In this document: one piece after another, positions 36,275 to 44,057 of the stretch | Layout of the letters: each line of letters begins with the position of its first letter | Position numbering within the stretch: the stretch's first letter is position 1 | Origin: Clostridia bacterium | GTDB taxonomy: Bacteria; Bacillota; Clostridia; Lachnospirales; Lachnospiraceae | DNA length: 64,000 nucleotides | NCBI GenBank assembly: GCA_910576325.1 | Contig: CAJTIM010000006.1 | Coordinates: 62,001 to 126,000, forward strand | Direction: 5' to 3' | Position numbers and translations under genes: made by a program | Notes under the pieces: model-generated | What the model was told of the DNA's origin: nothing | What the model saw: only the letters and a program-made list of their open reading frames with translations | Database searches by the model: none

Positions 36275-36910
36275 TTATTTGCTAACCTTTACTGTCTCTT
36301 TAATTGTAACTAAAGATTTTCTGGGTCCGGGAACCGCGCCCTTTACCAGAAGCAGGTTGTTCTCCGCATCTACGCGAACAATCTCAAGGTTCTGAACGGT
36401 CACTCTCTTGTGACCCATCTGTCCGGGCATTCCTTTTCCCTTGAACACCTTGCTGGGATCGGAACATGCGCCGTTGGAACCCTGATGACGATGGAACTTG
36501 GAACCGTGGGTCATGGGTCCTCTGTGCTGTCCGTGTCTCTTGATGGCGCCCTGGAAGCCCTTACCTTTGGAAATGGCGGTTGCGTCTACCTTGTCTCCTG
36601 CCTCGAAGATGTCTGCTTTAATCTCCTGTGCCAGTGTGTAGCTTTCCGCATCCTCAAGCTTCAGCTCTCTTACATATCTTTTATAAGAAACGCCGGCCTT
36701 CTCGAAGTGACCCTTTAAGGGCTTGTTCACCAGCTTTTCTCTCTTGTCAACAAAGCCTACCTGTACGGCGCTGTAGCCGTCATTCTCTGCTGTCTTTACC
36801 TGTGTTACCACGCAGGGCCCTGCCTGAAGTACGGTAACCGGTGTCAGCACGCCGTCTTCGTTGAAAATCTGTGTCATTCCAACTTTGGTTGCCAAAATTG
36901 CTTTCTTCAT
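36275..36910 (-). CDS. rplC: 50S ribosomal protein L3
   Basis: 211 residues: [29 protein letters not shown] and the central [51 protein letters not shown] 106-nt spacer separates it from rpsJ. Confidence 0.98.
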   Translation of the reverse strand: MKKAILATKVGMTQIFNEDGVLTPVTVLQAGPCVVTQVKTAENDGYSAVQVGFVDKREKLVNKPLKGHFEKAGVSYKRYVRELKLEDAESYTLAQEIKADIFEAGDKVDATAISKGKGFQGAIKRHGQHRGPMTHGSKFHRHQGSNGACSDPSKVFKGKGMPGQMGHKRVTVQNLEIVRVDAENNLLLVKGAVPGPRKSLVTIKETVKVSK

Positions 36911-37016
36911 TTCTCTTCCTCCTTATTTCTCTACAGCGGAACGCACTTGCACCTTTCAGGTGTCCCTCTATGCCAAAAACAGGCAGACAGAGGAAACGTT
37001 CATTCTAGCTGAAGGA

Positions 37017-37334
37017 TTACTTTGATTTCATCTTAATATCGATGTACACGCCTGCCGGCATCTCCAGTCTGGACAGTGCGTCTACTGTCTTCTGGGTCGG
37101 TGTAATGATATCAATGAGTCTCTTATGAGTCCTCTGCTCGAACTGCTCTCTGGAGTCTTTGTACTTGTGTACCGCCCGCAGAATGGTAACTACCTCTTTC
37201 TTAGTGGGAAGGGGTACCGGTCCGCTTACCTGTGCTCCGTTCTTTTTTACAGTTTCGATGATCTTCTTTGCGGATGCATCCACCAGCTGATGGTCATACG
37301 CCTTCAATGTGATTCTCATTACCTGAGTTGCCAT
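37017..37334 (-). CDS. rpsJ: 30S ribosomal protein S10
   Basis: 105 residues, first gene of the S10-spc unit. It has [72 protein letters not shown] ribosomal protein that also serves as NusE. AGGAGG precedes the ATG. Confidence 0.98.
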   Translation of the reverse strand: MATQVMRITLKAYDHQLVDASAKKIIETVKKNGAQVSGPVPLPTKKEVVTILRAVHKYKDSREQFEQRTHKRLIDIITPTQKTVDALSRLEMPAGVYIDIKMKSK

Positions 37335-37615
37335 AAAAAAAGTCGCCTCCTTTTCGTACTTTTAAGACCAGTACGACAAGCGGTGACTGTACACTCTCCC
37401 GTGTGTATCCTGTTCGTAAACGGAAAATCACACGTTGTTTCCACTTTTCTGCCATGCTTTTTGACATCAGGTGCTTTATTGATGCCGCAGCTTGACGTGG
37501 ACTGTTATTTTGTACAGTGACTTGTCGCCAGTTTCCTAACTTGACATTCGCTCCACGGAAAAACCTGCCTGTTGGGGCAACAACCTCACGCTTCACAGCT
37601 ATCAATGTCACAACA
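37335..37615 (-). promoter_or_regulatory. Leader of the S10 operon
   Basis: About 280 nt between the likely transcription start and rpsJ, with several potential stems (for example around GTGACTGTACACTC). An open frame of 147 codons crosses it but spans the promoter and is not believed. The length fits an autoregulated S10-type leader, but the structure was not modelled. Confidence 0.5.
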
Positions 37616-37621
37616 TTTGTG

Positions 37622-37650
37622 ATTATACAGGAAGTTTCGGGGAATTGCAA
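37622..37650 (-). promoter_or_regulatory. Promoter of the S10-spc operon
   Basis: Minus strand TTGCAA (37645-37650), 17-nt spacer, perfect TATAAT (37622-37627). An A/T-rich tract lies upstream at 37651-37700 and may act as an UP element. Confidence 0.8.
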
Positions 37651-37756
37651 GGGATTTTTTAAAAAAAGTGCGGAAAATTTTTTATTGAATTTAAACAACT
37701 TTTCGCCGTTCATTTTGTGCAAATTGTATATAGACATAAGTTGTCCTTATTACTCT

Positions 37757-37839
37757 AAATTAGCAAACATGCCTTCTAATCATATGTCCTGAGTTTGTCA
37801 GCCGCTGCATACACTGCCAAACAATTGGTCTGCTAATTT
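37757..37839. repeat. Widely spaced inverted repeat
   Basis: AAATTAGCA (37757-37765) and TGCTAATTT (37831-37839) are perfect 9-bp complements 65 nt apart. They sit just beyond the stop of the 158-residue gene, upstream of the S10 promoter. Possibly part of that gene's terminator region; no clear function. Confidence 0.3.
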
Positions 37840-37840
37840 G

Positions 37841-38317
37841 TTACTGCATTTTATTCCAATATTCTATCAGTTTATCAACCTTCGGATCCAAATCCTCAAA
37901 GAAAATAATATCCCTCTTTCCCTGATCATCCTGATAATCAATCCGAAGATAATACTTTGCCTTCCGCTTTCCGGTCATACTTTTATCATCATACACATAG
38001 AGACCTGTAACCGCTCCCATTACCGCTGCCGCAGCCGTATTAAAAGCTGCCGAAACCGTATCTCTATCCCTGTTTACGGAAGCCGTAATTCCCAAAAATG
38101 TAATTTTGTTCAAAGGCACTACATAATGTTCCGTATAGGTATTATTAAAATTATCCTCCAAAGCATACAGGTACAGCTCAGTCAGAAGCAGTTCACACAT
38201 ACAATCCGGCTTTTCATCTCCCCAGGGAACAAGCCTTGCCCGTGCAGCTTCGTATACCGGAAAACCATTGTATTCACTACATCCGCCCGCTGTCTTTTTC
38301 TTTTTACGCCTCCACAT
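37841..38317 (-). CDS. Hypothetical protein, 158 residues
   Basis: Not recognised. It starts with MWRRKKKK and has no signal peptide. A central Ala-rich stretch (AAFNTAAAAVMGAVTGLYVY) could be a buried helix, and the C-terminus ends DLDPKVDKLIEYWNKMQ. The fold may be PH-like (YYLRIDYQDDQGKRDIIFFEDL reads as strands). It overlaps the end of the upstream symporter gene by 14 nt, so it is probably cotranslated with it. Confidence 0.65.
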   Translation of the reverse strand: MWRRKKKKTAGGCSEYNGFPVYEAARARLVPWGDEKPDCMCELLLTELYLYALEDNFNNTYTEHYVVPLNKITFLGITASVNRDRDTVSAAFNTAAAAVMGAVTGLYVYDDKSMTGKRKAKYYLRIDYQDDQGKRDIIFFEDLDPKVDKLIEYWNKMQ

Positions 38318-39860
38318 TCTTGTACTTCACATCCTCAAATTCTTTCAATATCTCTTCCGAAGGCGCCTTTGTCGCCAAGCTCACCCCGACAATCAGCACC
38401 AGACTAATTACAAATCCCACCGCCAGGGAATAAAGCCCGGTAACCGCTCCCAACGTCCGGCCGCCGGCCAGCGGCAGATAATCCCACATCAAAACGGTCA
38501 GGGCTCCGGAAACAATTCCCGCCACAGCTCCCGGAAGATTTGTTCTCTTCCAATAAAGAGAAAGCACAACCAAAGGTCCGAAGGCCGATCCAAAGCCCGC
38601 CCAGGCATTGGACACCAGGCCCATGATGCTGCTGTCCGGATCAAGGGCAATGATATATGCCAATACTGCCACCGCCAGTACGGTGATACGGCTGATACTT
38701 AACACTTTTTTAGAATCCGCCTTCGGATTCATCACCTGATGGTACAGATCCTCGGACACGGCGGAAGCCGTAACCAAAAGCTGCGAATCCGCCGTAGACA
38801 TAATAGCCGCCAGTATCCCGCAGAGAAACAGGCCGCCGATAAAAGGCAGGGCCAAATCCTGAGTAAACACTTTGGTAATCATTTCAATAAATACATTTTC
38901 CGCAGACCCCGCTCCATCCGTCCCCAGGACCACAGGGTAGAGATAAGCCCGGCCGATTACACCCAGAACACAGGCAAATGCAAGAGACAGCGTACACCAG
39001 ATAATGGCAATCCAACGTGATTTCTTAATCTCCTTCTCGTCCCGTACCGCCATAAACCGCACCAGAATGTGAGGCATCCCAAAATACCCGAAGCACCATG
39101 CGAATTGTGAAAAAATTTCCATCCCTGTATACGCCCTGCCTCCGCTGTGCATCAGGTTCAAAAACGATTCCGAACCGCCCGCCACACCGCTTGCATTGAG
39201 AAGAGAGGTCAGATTTCCGCTTCCCACCAGGAACAAAGCTACAATGGGAACCGCCAGAATTCCCACCAGCATCAGCATCCCCTGAATAAAATCCGTAACA
39301 CACACAGCCATAAAGCCGCCCATAAAGGTATATAGCAAAATAACTGCCGCACCAATCGTCAGCGCAATCCGGTAATCCAGGCCGAACACCAGATGAAACA
39401 GCTTCCCGCCCGCCGCCAGGGCGGATGCCGTGTAGACCAGGAAGAAGATTACAATCACCACTGAGGATATCATCAGCAGAATTCGTTTTGTATCGTGAAA
39501 ACGGTTCTCAAAATAAGCCGGCAGCGTCAGAGAATTATTCGCCCGAATGGTATAACGGCGCAGCTTCCCGGAGATGAACACCCAATTGAGGATCGTCCCC
39601 GTAAGCAGGCCGATGGCAATCCATGCCTGGCCCGTACCGTAGGCGTAAACCGCTCCCGGCAATCCCATCAGAAGCCAGCCGCTCATATCGGAAGCCTGTG
39701 CGGACAACGCCGCCACCCATCCTCCAAGGCCTCTCCCTCCCAGAAAATAATCCTCGGAATTATTGGTCTTCTTCATATAAACGGCGCCAATTGCAATCAT
39801 CATAACCATATATGCCGCAAAAGCGGCGACAATCCAAGCTGTTGAACTCATTTCTAACAC
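38304..39860 (-). CDS. putP: Sodium/proline symporter (SSS family)
   Basis: 518 residues, about 13 membrane segments. SSS family features include YFLGGRGLGGWVAALSAQASDMSGWLLMGLPGAVYAYG near the N-terminus (Na+ and substrate site region) and GILAAIMSTADSQLLVTASAVSEDLY in TM8-9. The pattern fits PutP best. It imports proline with Na+. Confidence 0.9.
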   Translation of the reverse strand: MLEMSSTAWIVAAFAAYMVMMIAIGAVYMKKTNNSEDYFLGGRGLGGWVAALSAQASDMSGWLLMGLPGAVYAYGTGQAWIAIGLLTGTILNWVFISGKLRRYTIRANNSLTLPAYFENRFHDTKRILLMISSVVIVIFFLVYTASALAAGGKLFHLVFGLDYRIALTIGAAVILLYTFMGGFMAVCVTDFIQGMLMLVGILAVPIVALFLVGSGNLTSLLNASGVAGGSESFLNLMHSGGRAYTGMEIFSQFAWCFGYFGMPHILVRFMAVRDEKEIKKSRWIAIIWCTLSLAFACVLGVIGRAYLYPVVLGTDGAGSAENVFIEMITKVFTQDLALPFIGGLFLCGILAAIMSTADSQLLVTASAVSEDLYHQVMNPKADSKKVLSISRITVLAVAVLAYIIALDPDSSIMGLVSNAWAGFGSAFGPLVVLSLYWKRTNLPGAVAGIVSGALTVLMWDYLPLAGGRTLGAVTGLYSLAVGFVISLVLIVGVSLATKAPSEEILKEFEDVKYKNVEA

Positions 39861-39976
39861 TCCTCCATCCTTTTATACCTAAATCACTATGTTCGATTAT
39901 AACAGCACTTTCTGAAATACACCAGATCCCGGACAAAAACCAGACTAAAGTCTATACGTTATTCTTTACAAATAAG

Positions 39977-40004
39977 AAAATCCCTTGAATTTACAAGAGA
40001 TTTT
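39977..40004 (-). terminator. Terminator after the TetR gene
   Basis: Arms 39977-39987 and 39994-40004 form an 11-bp stem in the minus-strand RNA (one G-U pair), then CTTATTTG. The remainder of 39861-40087 holds the symporter 5' region, with a TATAAT at 39896-39901 (minus) but no clear -35. Confidence 0.5.
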
Positions 40005-40087
40005 CACTATACCAAGCATTATATATTTTCTAATTCCAAGAAAAGACTTAAAAATTTTGTATAATTTTAAATGTCAGGCCCGCTCCG

Positions 40088-40690
40088 TCAAACCTCCTCC
40101 GCTGCTTCCCGCCGAATCTTATGCAGCATCATCGGCATCACCCTGGCTCCGTATGCCTTCAGCGGATATTCCCCGTTGCAGATACACCAGTCATAAAGCA
40201 ATGCCCGCTCGCACAGGGCATACAGCTTAGTGATTTCATAGGAGGACATCTCCGAATTCAGCTCCCCTTTTTTCTGCCCCTCCGAAACAATCTCATTAAG
40301 CAGGCGGTAATACAGACGGTTCTGATCCAGGAGATGCTTCTCCCCTCTTGTAATCAGCTGCGAAGAATAAAGCGAAGCCAGAAGCTCCCTGGACACACTG
40401 GTTTCAATCATCCCGAATAATTCCCTGTTCAAAAAAATCAGCTTTTCAAAACTGGTCATCTCCGGCTGAAGCTGCGGCAGAAGCTCTTCATATTTATCAT
40501 CAAAAAGATAAGACAGAGAACTCAGCAACGCATCCTTTCCGTCAAAATAGTGATAAAAGGTTCCCTTAGAGGTGCCTGCCTCCCGAATAATTTCATCCAC
40601 CGTAGTATCATCATAACCCTGGCTGTAAAAAAGCTTCCAGGCCGCCGTTACAATCTTTTTCTTCGTCAGTTGTTTTTTCTGTTTTGCCAT
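40088..40690 (-). CDS. TetR family transcriptional regulator
   Basis: 200 residues. The N-terminal helix-turn-helix is typical (KKIVTAAWKLFYSQGYDDTTVDEIIREAGTSKGTFYHYFDGKDALLSSL), followed by a helical ligand-binding domain. It is divergent from the methyltransferase gene with a 197-bp shared intergenic region and may control itself or neighbours. Ligand unknown. Confidence 0.9.
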   Translation of the reverse strand: MAKQKKQLTKKKIVTAAWKLFYSQGYDDTTVDEIIREAGTSKGTFYHYFDGKDALLSSLSYLFDDKYEELLPQLQPEMTSFEKLIFLNRELFGMIETSVSRELLASLYSSQLITRGEKHLLDQNRLYYRLLNEIVSEGQKKGELNSEMSSYEITKLYALCERALLYDWCICNGEYPLKAYGARVMPMMLHKIRREAAEEV

Positions 40691-40791
40691 AACCGCCCCC
40701 GTTTGATACTGATCCGCCCTTCAGCGCATACGTAAACCGCTTGAAACGGAACTATTTGCATAACCGCTTTAAAGCATGTCTCCGCCTCGTC

Positions 40792-40820
40792 TTGACGCTT
40801 TCTTCCGTTCTTAGTATAAT
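40792..40820 (+). promoter_or_regulatory. Promoter of the methyltransferase gene
   Basis: TTGACG (40792-40797), 17-nt spacer, perfect TATAAT (40815-40820), about 70 nt before the ATG. A strong sigma-A-type site. Confidence 0.75.
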
Positions 40821-40887
40821 ATGGGAGTTTACTGATTGCAAGTACAATACAAGACATCTGTTTTAAGAAAGCCGGAGAGGTATATTT

Positions 40888-41760
40888 ATGTGGATAGCAG
40901 ATAACTGGAAAGACTACGAAATACTGGACACTTCACAGGGAGAAAAACTGGAGCGGTGGGGAAGCCATATCCTGGTCCGCCCTGATCCCCAGGTCATATG
41001 GGACACGCCCCGAACCCACAGGGGATGGAAACAGAAAAACGGCCACTATCACCGGAGCAAAAAGGGCGGCGGCGAATGGGAATTTTTCAACCTGCCCCAG
41101 CAATGGAGCATCGAATACAAAGCCGGCACCCCGGAAGCCCTCACCTTTCAGCTAAAGCCCTTCAGCTTCAAGCATACGGGCCTCTTTCCCGAGCAGGCGG
41201 CCAATTGGGACTGGTTCGGTGAAAAAATACACTCCTGCAGCCGTCCCATAAAGGTTCTGAACCTCTTTGCCTACACAGGAGGCGCCACCCTTGCCGCCGC
41301 AAAGGCCGGAGCTTCTGTCACCCATGTAGACGCCTCCAAGGGCATGGTCGCCTGGGCCAAAGAAAACGCCCGTACCTCCGGTTTAGAGGACGCCCCCATC
41401 CGCTGGATCGTAGACGACTGCGTAAAATTCGTGGAACGTGAGATCCGCCGCGGCAATCATTACGATGCCGTCATCATGGACCCGCCCTCCTACGGCCGCG
41501 GCCCCAAGGGCGAGATCTGGAAAATAGAAGACGCCATATTTCCTCTGATACGGCTGTGCAGCCAGCTCTTAAGCAAAGACCCCCTGTTTTTTCTGGTCAA
41601 CTCCTACACCACGGGACTGGCCCCCGCCGTTCTGACCTATATGCTCGCAACCGCCTTAAAGCAGTTTGACGGCACAGTTGATTCCCAGGAGGTAGGGCTG
41701 CCCGTATCCTCCACCGGCCTGGTTCTTCCCTGCGGCGCAAGCGGGCGCTGGGAAGCATAA
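40888..41760 (+). CDS. Class I SAM-dependent methyltransferase (RlmI/RlmK-like)
   Basis: 290 residues. SAM-binding motif VLNLFAYTGGATLAAAKAGASVTHVDASKGMVAWAKENA, then the catalytic DPPSYGRGPKGEIWKIE (DPPSYG), as in 23S rRNA large-subunit methyltransferases of the RlmI/RlmK group. It lacks a PUA domain. GGAGAGG precedes the ATG. RNA methylation is inferred; the exact target is unknown. Confidence 0.85.
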   Translation: MWIADNWKDYEILDTSQGEKLERWGSHILVRPDPQVIWDTPRTHRGWKQKNGHYHRSKKGGGEWEFFNLPQQWSIEYKAGTPEALTFQLKPFSFKHTGLFPEQAANWDWFGEKIHSCSRPIKVLNLFAYTGGATLAAAKAGASVTHVDASKGMVAWAKENARTSGLEDAPIRWIVDDCVKFVEREIRRGNHYDAVIMDPPSYGRGPKGEIWKIEDAIFPLIRLCSQLLSKDPLFFLVNSYTTGLAPAVLTYMLATALKQFDGTVDSQEVGLPVSSTGLVLPCGASGRWEA

Positions 41761-41820
41761 TTCCAGTCAAAACAAACATAAGGAATATAATTACATCCCC
41801 TCATACTCCAAAAAAGAAAG

Positions 41821-41856
41821 AACTGCGGCAGAATCCTTTATCTTCCTGCCGCAGTT
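41821..41856 (-). terminator. Terminator of the small membrane-protein gene
   Basis: AACTGCGGCAG (41821-41831) and CTGCCGCAGTT (41846-41856) are perfect complements. TTCTTTCTTTTTT follows on the minus strand; the plus side has no T-run. Confidence 0.75.
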
Positions 41857-41879
41857 CCCCATATTATCCCATACAATCT

Positions 41880-42092
41880 TTAATAATAGTAAGCACTATT
41901 TTCTATAGCCGCCGCAATAGCCGCACCCATTATAATTGTCATAATAAACATAAATACCATCATAATACCGGTAAAAATGAGAGAAGCCTTAAAATAATTG
42001 GACTTGCTTTTCTTCTCCGTACTGCTAAAGGCCCACACAAACATCATCACAATATTCACACAGGGAATCATCATTACAAGCAGAGAGATCAT
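41880..42092 (-). CDS. Small membrane protein, 3' part of a gene split by an in-frame TGA
   Basis: 70 residues, two membrane helices: ISLLVMMIPCVNIVMMFVWAFSS, then KKSKSNYFKASLIFTGIMMVFMFIMTIIMG. The ATG directly follows the TGA of the upstream ORF and is in the same frame, with no ribosome binding site of its own. Related proteins, from memory, read GEW-x-LL-x-IPCVNIV as one chain with a Gln-rich N-terminus, so the TGA stands where Trp is expected. Either a nonsense mutation, read-through, or independent translation. Confidence 0.6.
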   Translation of the reverse strand: MISLLVMMIPCVNIVMMFVWAFSSTEKKSKSNYFKASLIFTGIMMVFMFIMTIIMGAAIAAAIENSAYYY

Positions 42093-42248
42093 TCACTCCC
42101 CCATACTCATAGGCTCTTCCAGATTATCCTGTGCCGGCTGATACTGGTACTGAAGCTGTGACTGAATACTTGGCTGCGTCTGCTGATACTGGCTGCCGCC
42201 ATACGTATTCTGCTCCTGGTTTCCGGAATTGTTGTACATATCATCCAT
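42093..42248 (-). CDS. Gln-rich short ORF, 5' part of the same split gene
   Basis: 51 residues from ATG 42248, with GAGGAGG 8 nt upstream. The chain is rich in Gln, Tyr and Asn (YGGSQYQQTQPSIQSQLQYQYQPA) and ends EEPMSMGE-TGA. The next codon is the ATG of the membrane segment. Low-complexity cytoplasmic N-termini of this kind are usual in this small membrane-protein family. Confidence 0.6.
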   Translation of the reverse strand: MDDMYNNSGNQEQNTYGGSQYQQTQPSIQSQLQYQYQPAQDNLEEPMSMGE

Positions 42249-42364
42249 AACATTTACCTCCTCAGGCTAAGACTTAGAATTCTCAGATATCCGTTTTTAG
42301 TGTACCACTTTTTCTCCAACCCTGCAACTCTTTTCCTCCATACGAAATATACCCAGTCCCCTCC

Positions 42365-42772
42365 CTACCCCCATATCAATTCAGCCGGAAACCCAGTCCC
42401 AATCCGATACATATAGAAAAAAACAGTCCCCAAAAGAAGCACCACCGTCAATCCGGTAAGCACCCGCGGCTTTCTATCCAGCAAATACCGATTTACTCCA
42501 AACAAAGCACCGAGCAAAATCCACCCATACACCAACGGCTGAAGCCTCCACGCCTCCTGCCAATGTCCTGTCAGAACCAATCCAAACGCCCGTGTCATGC
42601 CGCACCCGGGACAAGGCAGATGAAGAAAAATCATCATAGGGCAAAACTGCCCAAACAGCAGAGCCGCCGTCAAATAATAAACAGCAATCCCTAAAAAGGC
42701 ATACCGCAAACCATACAAATCTTTCCCCAGACGCCGGATCCCCGCGCGAATTCTCTCCATGCCGTTTCCCAT
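42365..42772 (-). CDS. DUF2752-family membrane protein
   Basis: 135 residues with three or four membrane segments. It carries the DUF2752 motif CPGCGMTRAFGLVLTGHWQEAWRLQPLVYGW. Function unknown in the family. The gene lies between the split small-membrane gene and fba. Confidence 0.8.
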   Translation of the reverse strand: MGNGMERIRAGIRRLGKDLYGLRYAFLGIAVYYLTAALLFGQFCPMMIFLHLPCPGCGMTRAFGLVLTGHWQEAWRLQPLVYGWILLGALFGVNRYLLDRKPRVLTGLTVVLLLGTVFFYMYRIGTGFPAELIWG

Positions 42773-42785
42773 CCTTCCATCAAAA

Positions 42786-42810
42786 GAGGACCACCCTTAC
42801 GGCAGTCCCC
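42786..42810 (-). terminator. Terminator after fba
   Basis: Arms 42786-42795 and 42801-42810 form a 10-bp stem in the minus-strand RNA with G-U pairs and a 5-nt loop, followed by TTTTG. Confidence 0.6.
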
Positions 42811-42838
42811 CAATTCTCACAATCTTATCTTACGATAC

Positions 42839-43777
42839 TTAAGCCTTTCCTGCGCTGCCCAGTACGTCTTTGATCTTATGAGCAACAACATCCTTCACGT
42901 TGGCACGTGCAACAGTCAGATACTGTCTCGGATCAAAGTAATCCGGATGTTCCTGCATTACCTGACGGATACCTGCAGTCAGACCCAGACGAAGGTCGGA
43001 GTCAATGTTGATCTTGCAGACAGCGGATCTTGCCGCCTCGCGAAGCTGCTCTTCGGGAACGCCAATAGCATCCTTCAAAGCGCCGCCATTCTCATTGATA
43101 ATCTTTACATACTCCTGCGGAACGGAGGAAGCACCATGAAGAACAATCGGGAAGCCCGGAATTCTCTGCTCAATCTCATGAAGAATGTCAAAACGAAGTT
43201 GCGGCTTTGTGCCCGGTTTGAACTTGAATGCGCCATGGCTTGTACCAATAGCAATTGCAAGAGAGTCAACGCCTGTCTTGGTAACGAACTCTTCTACCTC
43301 ATCCGGCTGTGTATAGGAGGAATCCTCATCCGATACGTTCACATCGTCCTCAATACCTGCCAGCTTGCCAAGCTCAGCCTCTACTACCGCGCCGTGAGCA
43401 TGTGCATACTCAACAACCTTCTTTGTAATTTCAATATTCTCCTCGAAGGGATACTTGGAAGCATCAATCATAACGGAGGAAAAACCGCCGTCTACACAGG
43501 ACTTGCAGATCTCAAAGTCTGCGCCGTGATCCAGATGCAGAGCAATCGGGATGTTCGGATTCTCAATGATCGCCGCCTCAACTAACTTGGTCAGATACGT
43601 ATGGTTTGCATACTTTCTGGCTCCTGCGGACACCTGCAGGATAATGGGGGAGTTCAATTCGCCGGCTGCTTCCGTGATAGCCTGTACGATCTCCATGTTG
43701 TTCACATTGAAAGCGCCGATTGCATAGCCGCCTTCATATGCTTTCTTAAACATTTCCGTTGTTGTTACTAAAGCCAT
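42839..43777 (-). CDS. fba: Class II fructose-1,6-bisphosphate aldolase
   Basis: 312 residues from ATG 43777 (MALVTTTEMFKKAYEG), with GAGG 9 nt upstream; an ATG at 43792 lacks a ribosome binding site. Zn2+ and substrate residues are visible: HLDHGADFE (Asp, His), VEAELGKLAGIEDDV (Glu), GTSHGAFKF (His) and LHGASSVPQEY (His). It cleaves fructose-1,6-bisphosphate in glycolysis. Because gatZ/kbaZ lies 10 kb away, action on tagatose-bisphosphate cannot be excluded. Confidence 0.93.
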   Translation of the reverse strand: MALVTTTEMFKKAYEGGYAIGAFNVNNMEIVQAITEAAGELNSPIILQVSAGARKYANHTYLTKLVEAAIIENPNIPIALHLDHGADFEICKSCVDGGFSSVMIDASKYPFEENIEITKKVVEYAHAHGAVVEAELGKLAGIEDDVNVSDEDSSYTQPDEVEEFVTKTGVDSLAIAIGTSHGAFKFKPGTKPQLRFDILHEIEQRIPGFPIVLHGASSVPQEYVKIINENGGALKDAIGVPEEQLREAARSAVCKINIDSDLRLGLTAGIRQVMQEHPDYFDPRQYLTVARANVKDVVAHKIKDVLGSAGKA

Positions 43778-43821
43778 TGTTATCATCCTCACTTTTTTAT
43801 GAAATTTTAACGGTTACGATT

Positions 43822-43850
43822 AGTATACTACAAACCGGAAAATTCATCAA
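43822..43850 (-). promoter_or_regulatory. Promoter of fba
   Basis: Minus strand TTGATG (43845-43850), 17-nt spacer, TATACT (43822-43827), about 45-70 nt before the fba start. The plus-strand promoter for the PurF-like gene in 43851-44057 was not identified. Confidence 0.65.
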
Positions 43851-44057
43851 TGTAGAATTCAAATTTTTATAGAACCTTTTTATTATATCTTCCGGATATA
43901 CCAATGATCTTATCCATAGAATAAATACCAGAATAAACGCGGATTTGAAAAGTAACTCTGGACTTCTTTTCCACTTTGTGATACGTTGTTTAATAGGCAA
44001 GATATCCTTTGCCGGAATTCAATTCATATCACAAATTACAGAATAAAGGAGAATTCT

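Noticed and set aside
37294..37737. 147-codon minus-strand frame upstream of rpsJ
   Set aside because: It spans the S10 promoter and leader and overlaps rpsJ; no protein family resemblance.
37838..38407. 189-codon plus-strand frame
   Set aside because: Antisense to the 158-residue hypothetical gene, which overlaps the symporter gene as expected for an operon member.
43797..44000. 67-codon minus-strand frame between fba and the PurF-like gene
   Set aside because: It contains the fba promoter and has no ribosome binding site or family resemblance.
43986..44057. Longer N-terminus for the PurF-like protein
   Set aside because: No ribosome binding site before 43986; AAGGAG lies just before 44058, and family members start MGGFFG or MCGI.
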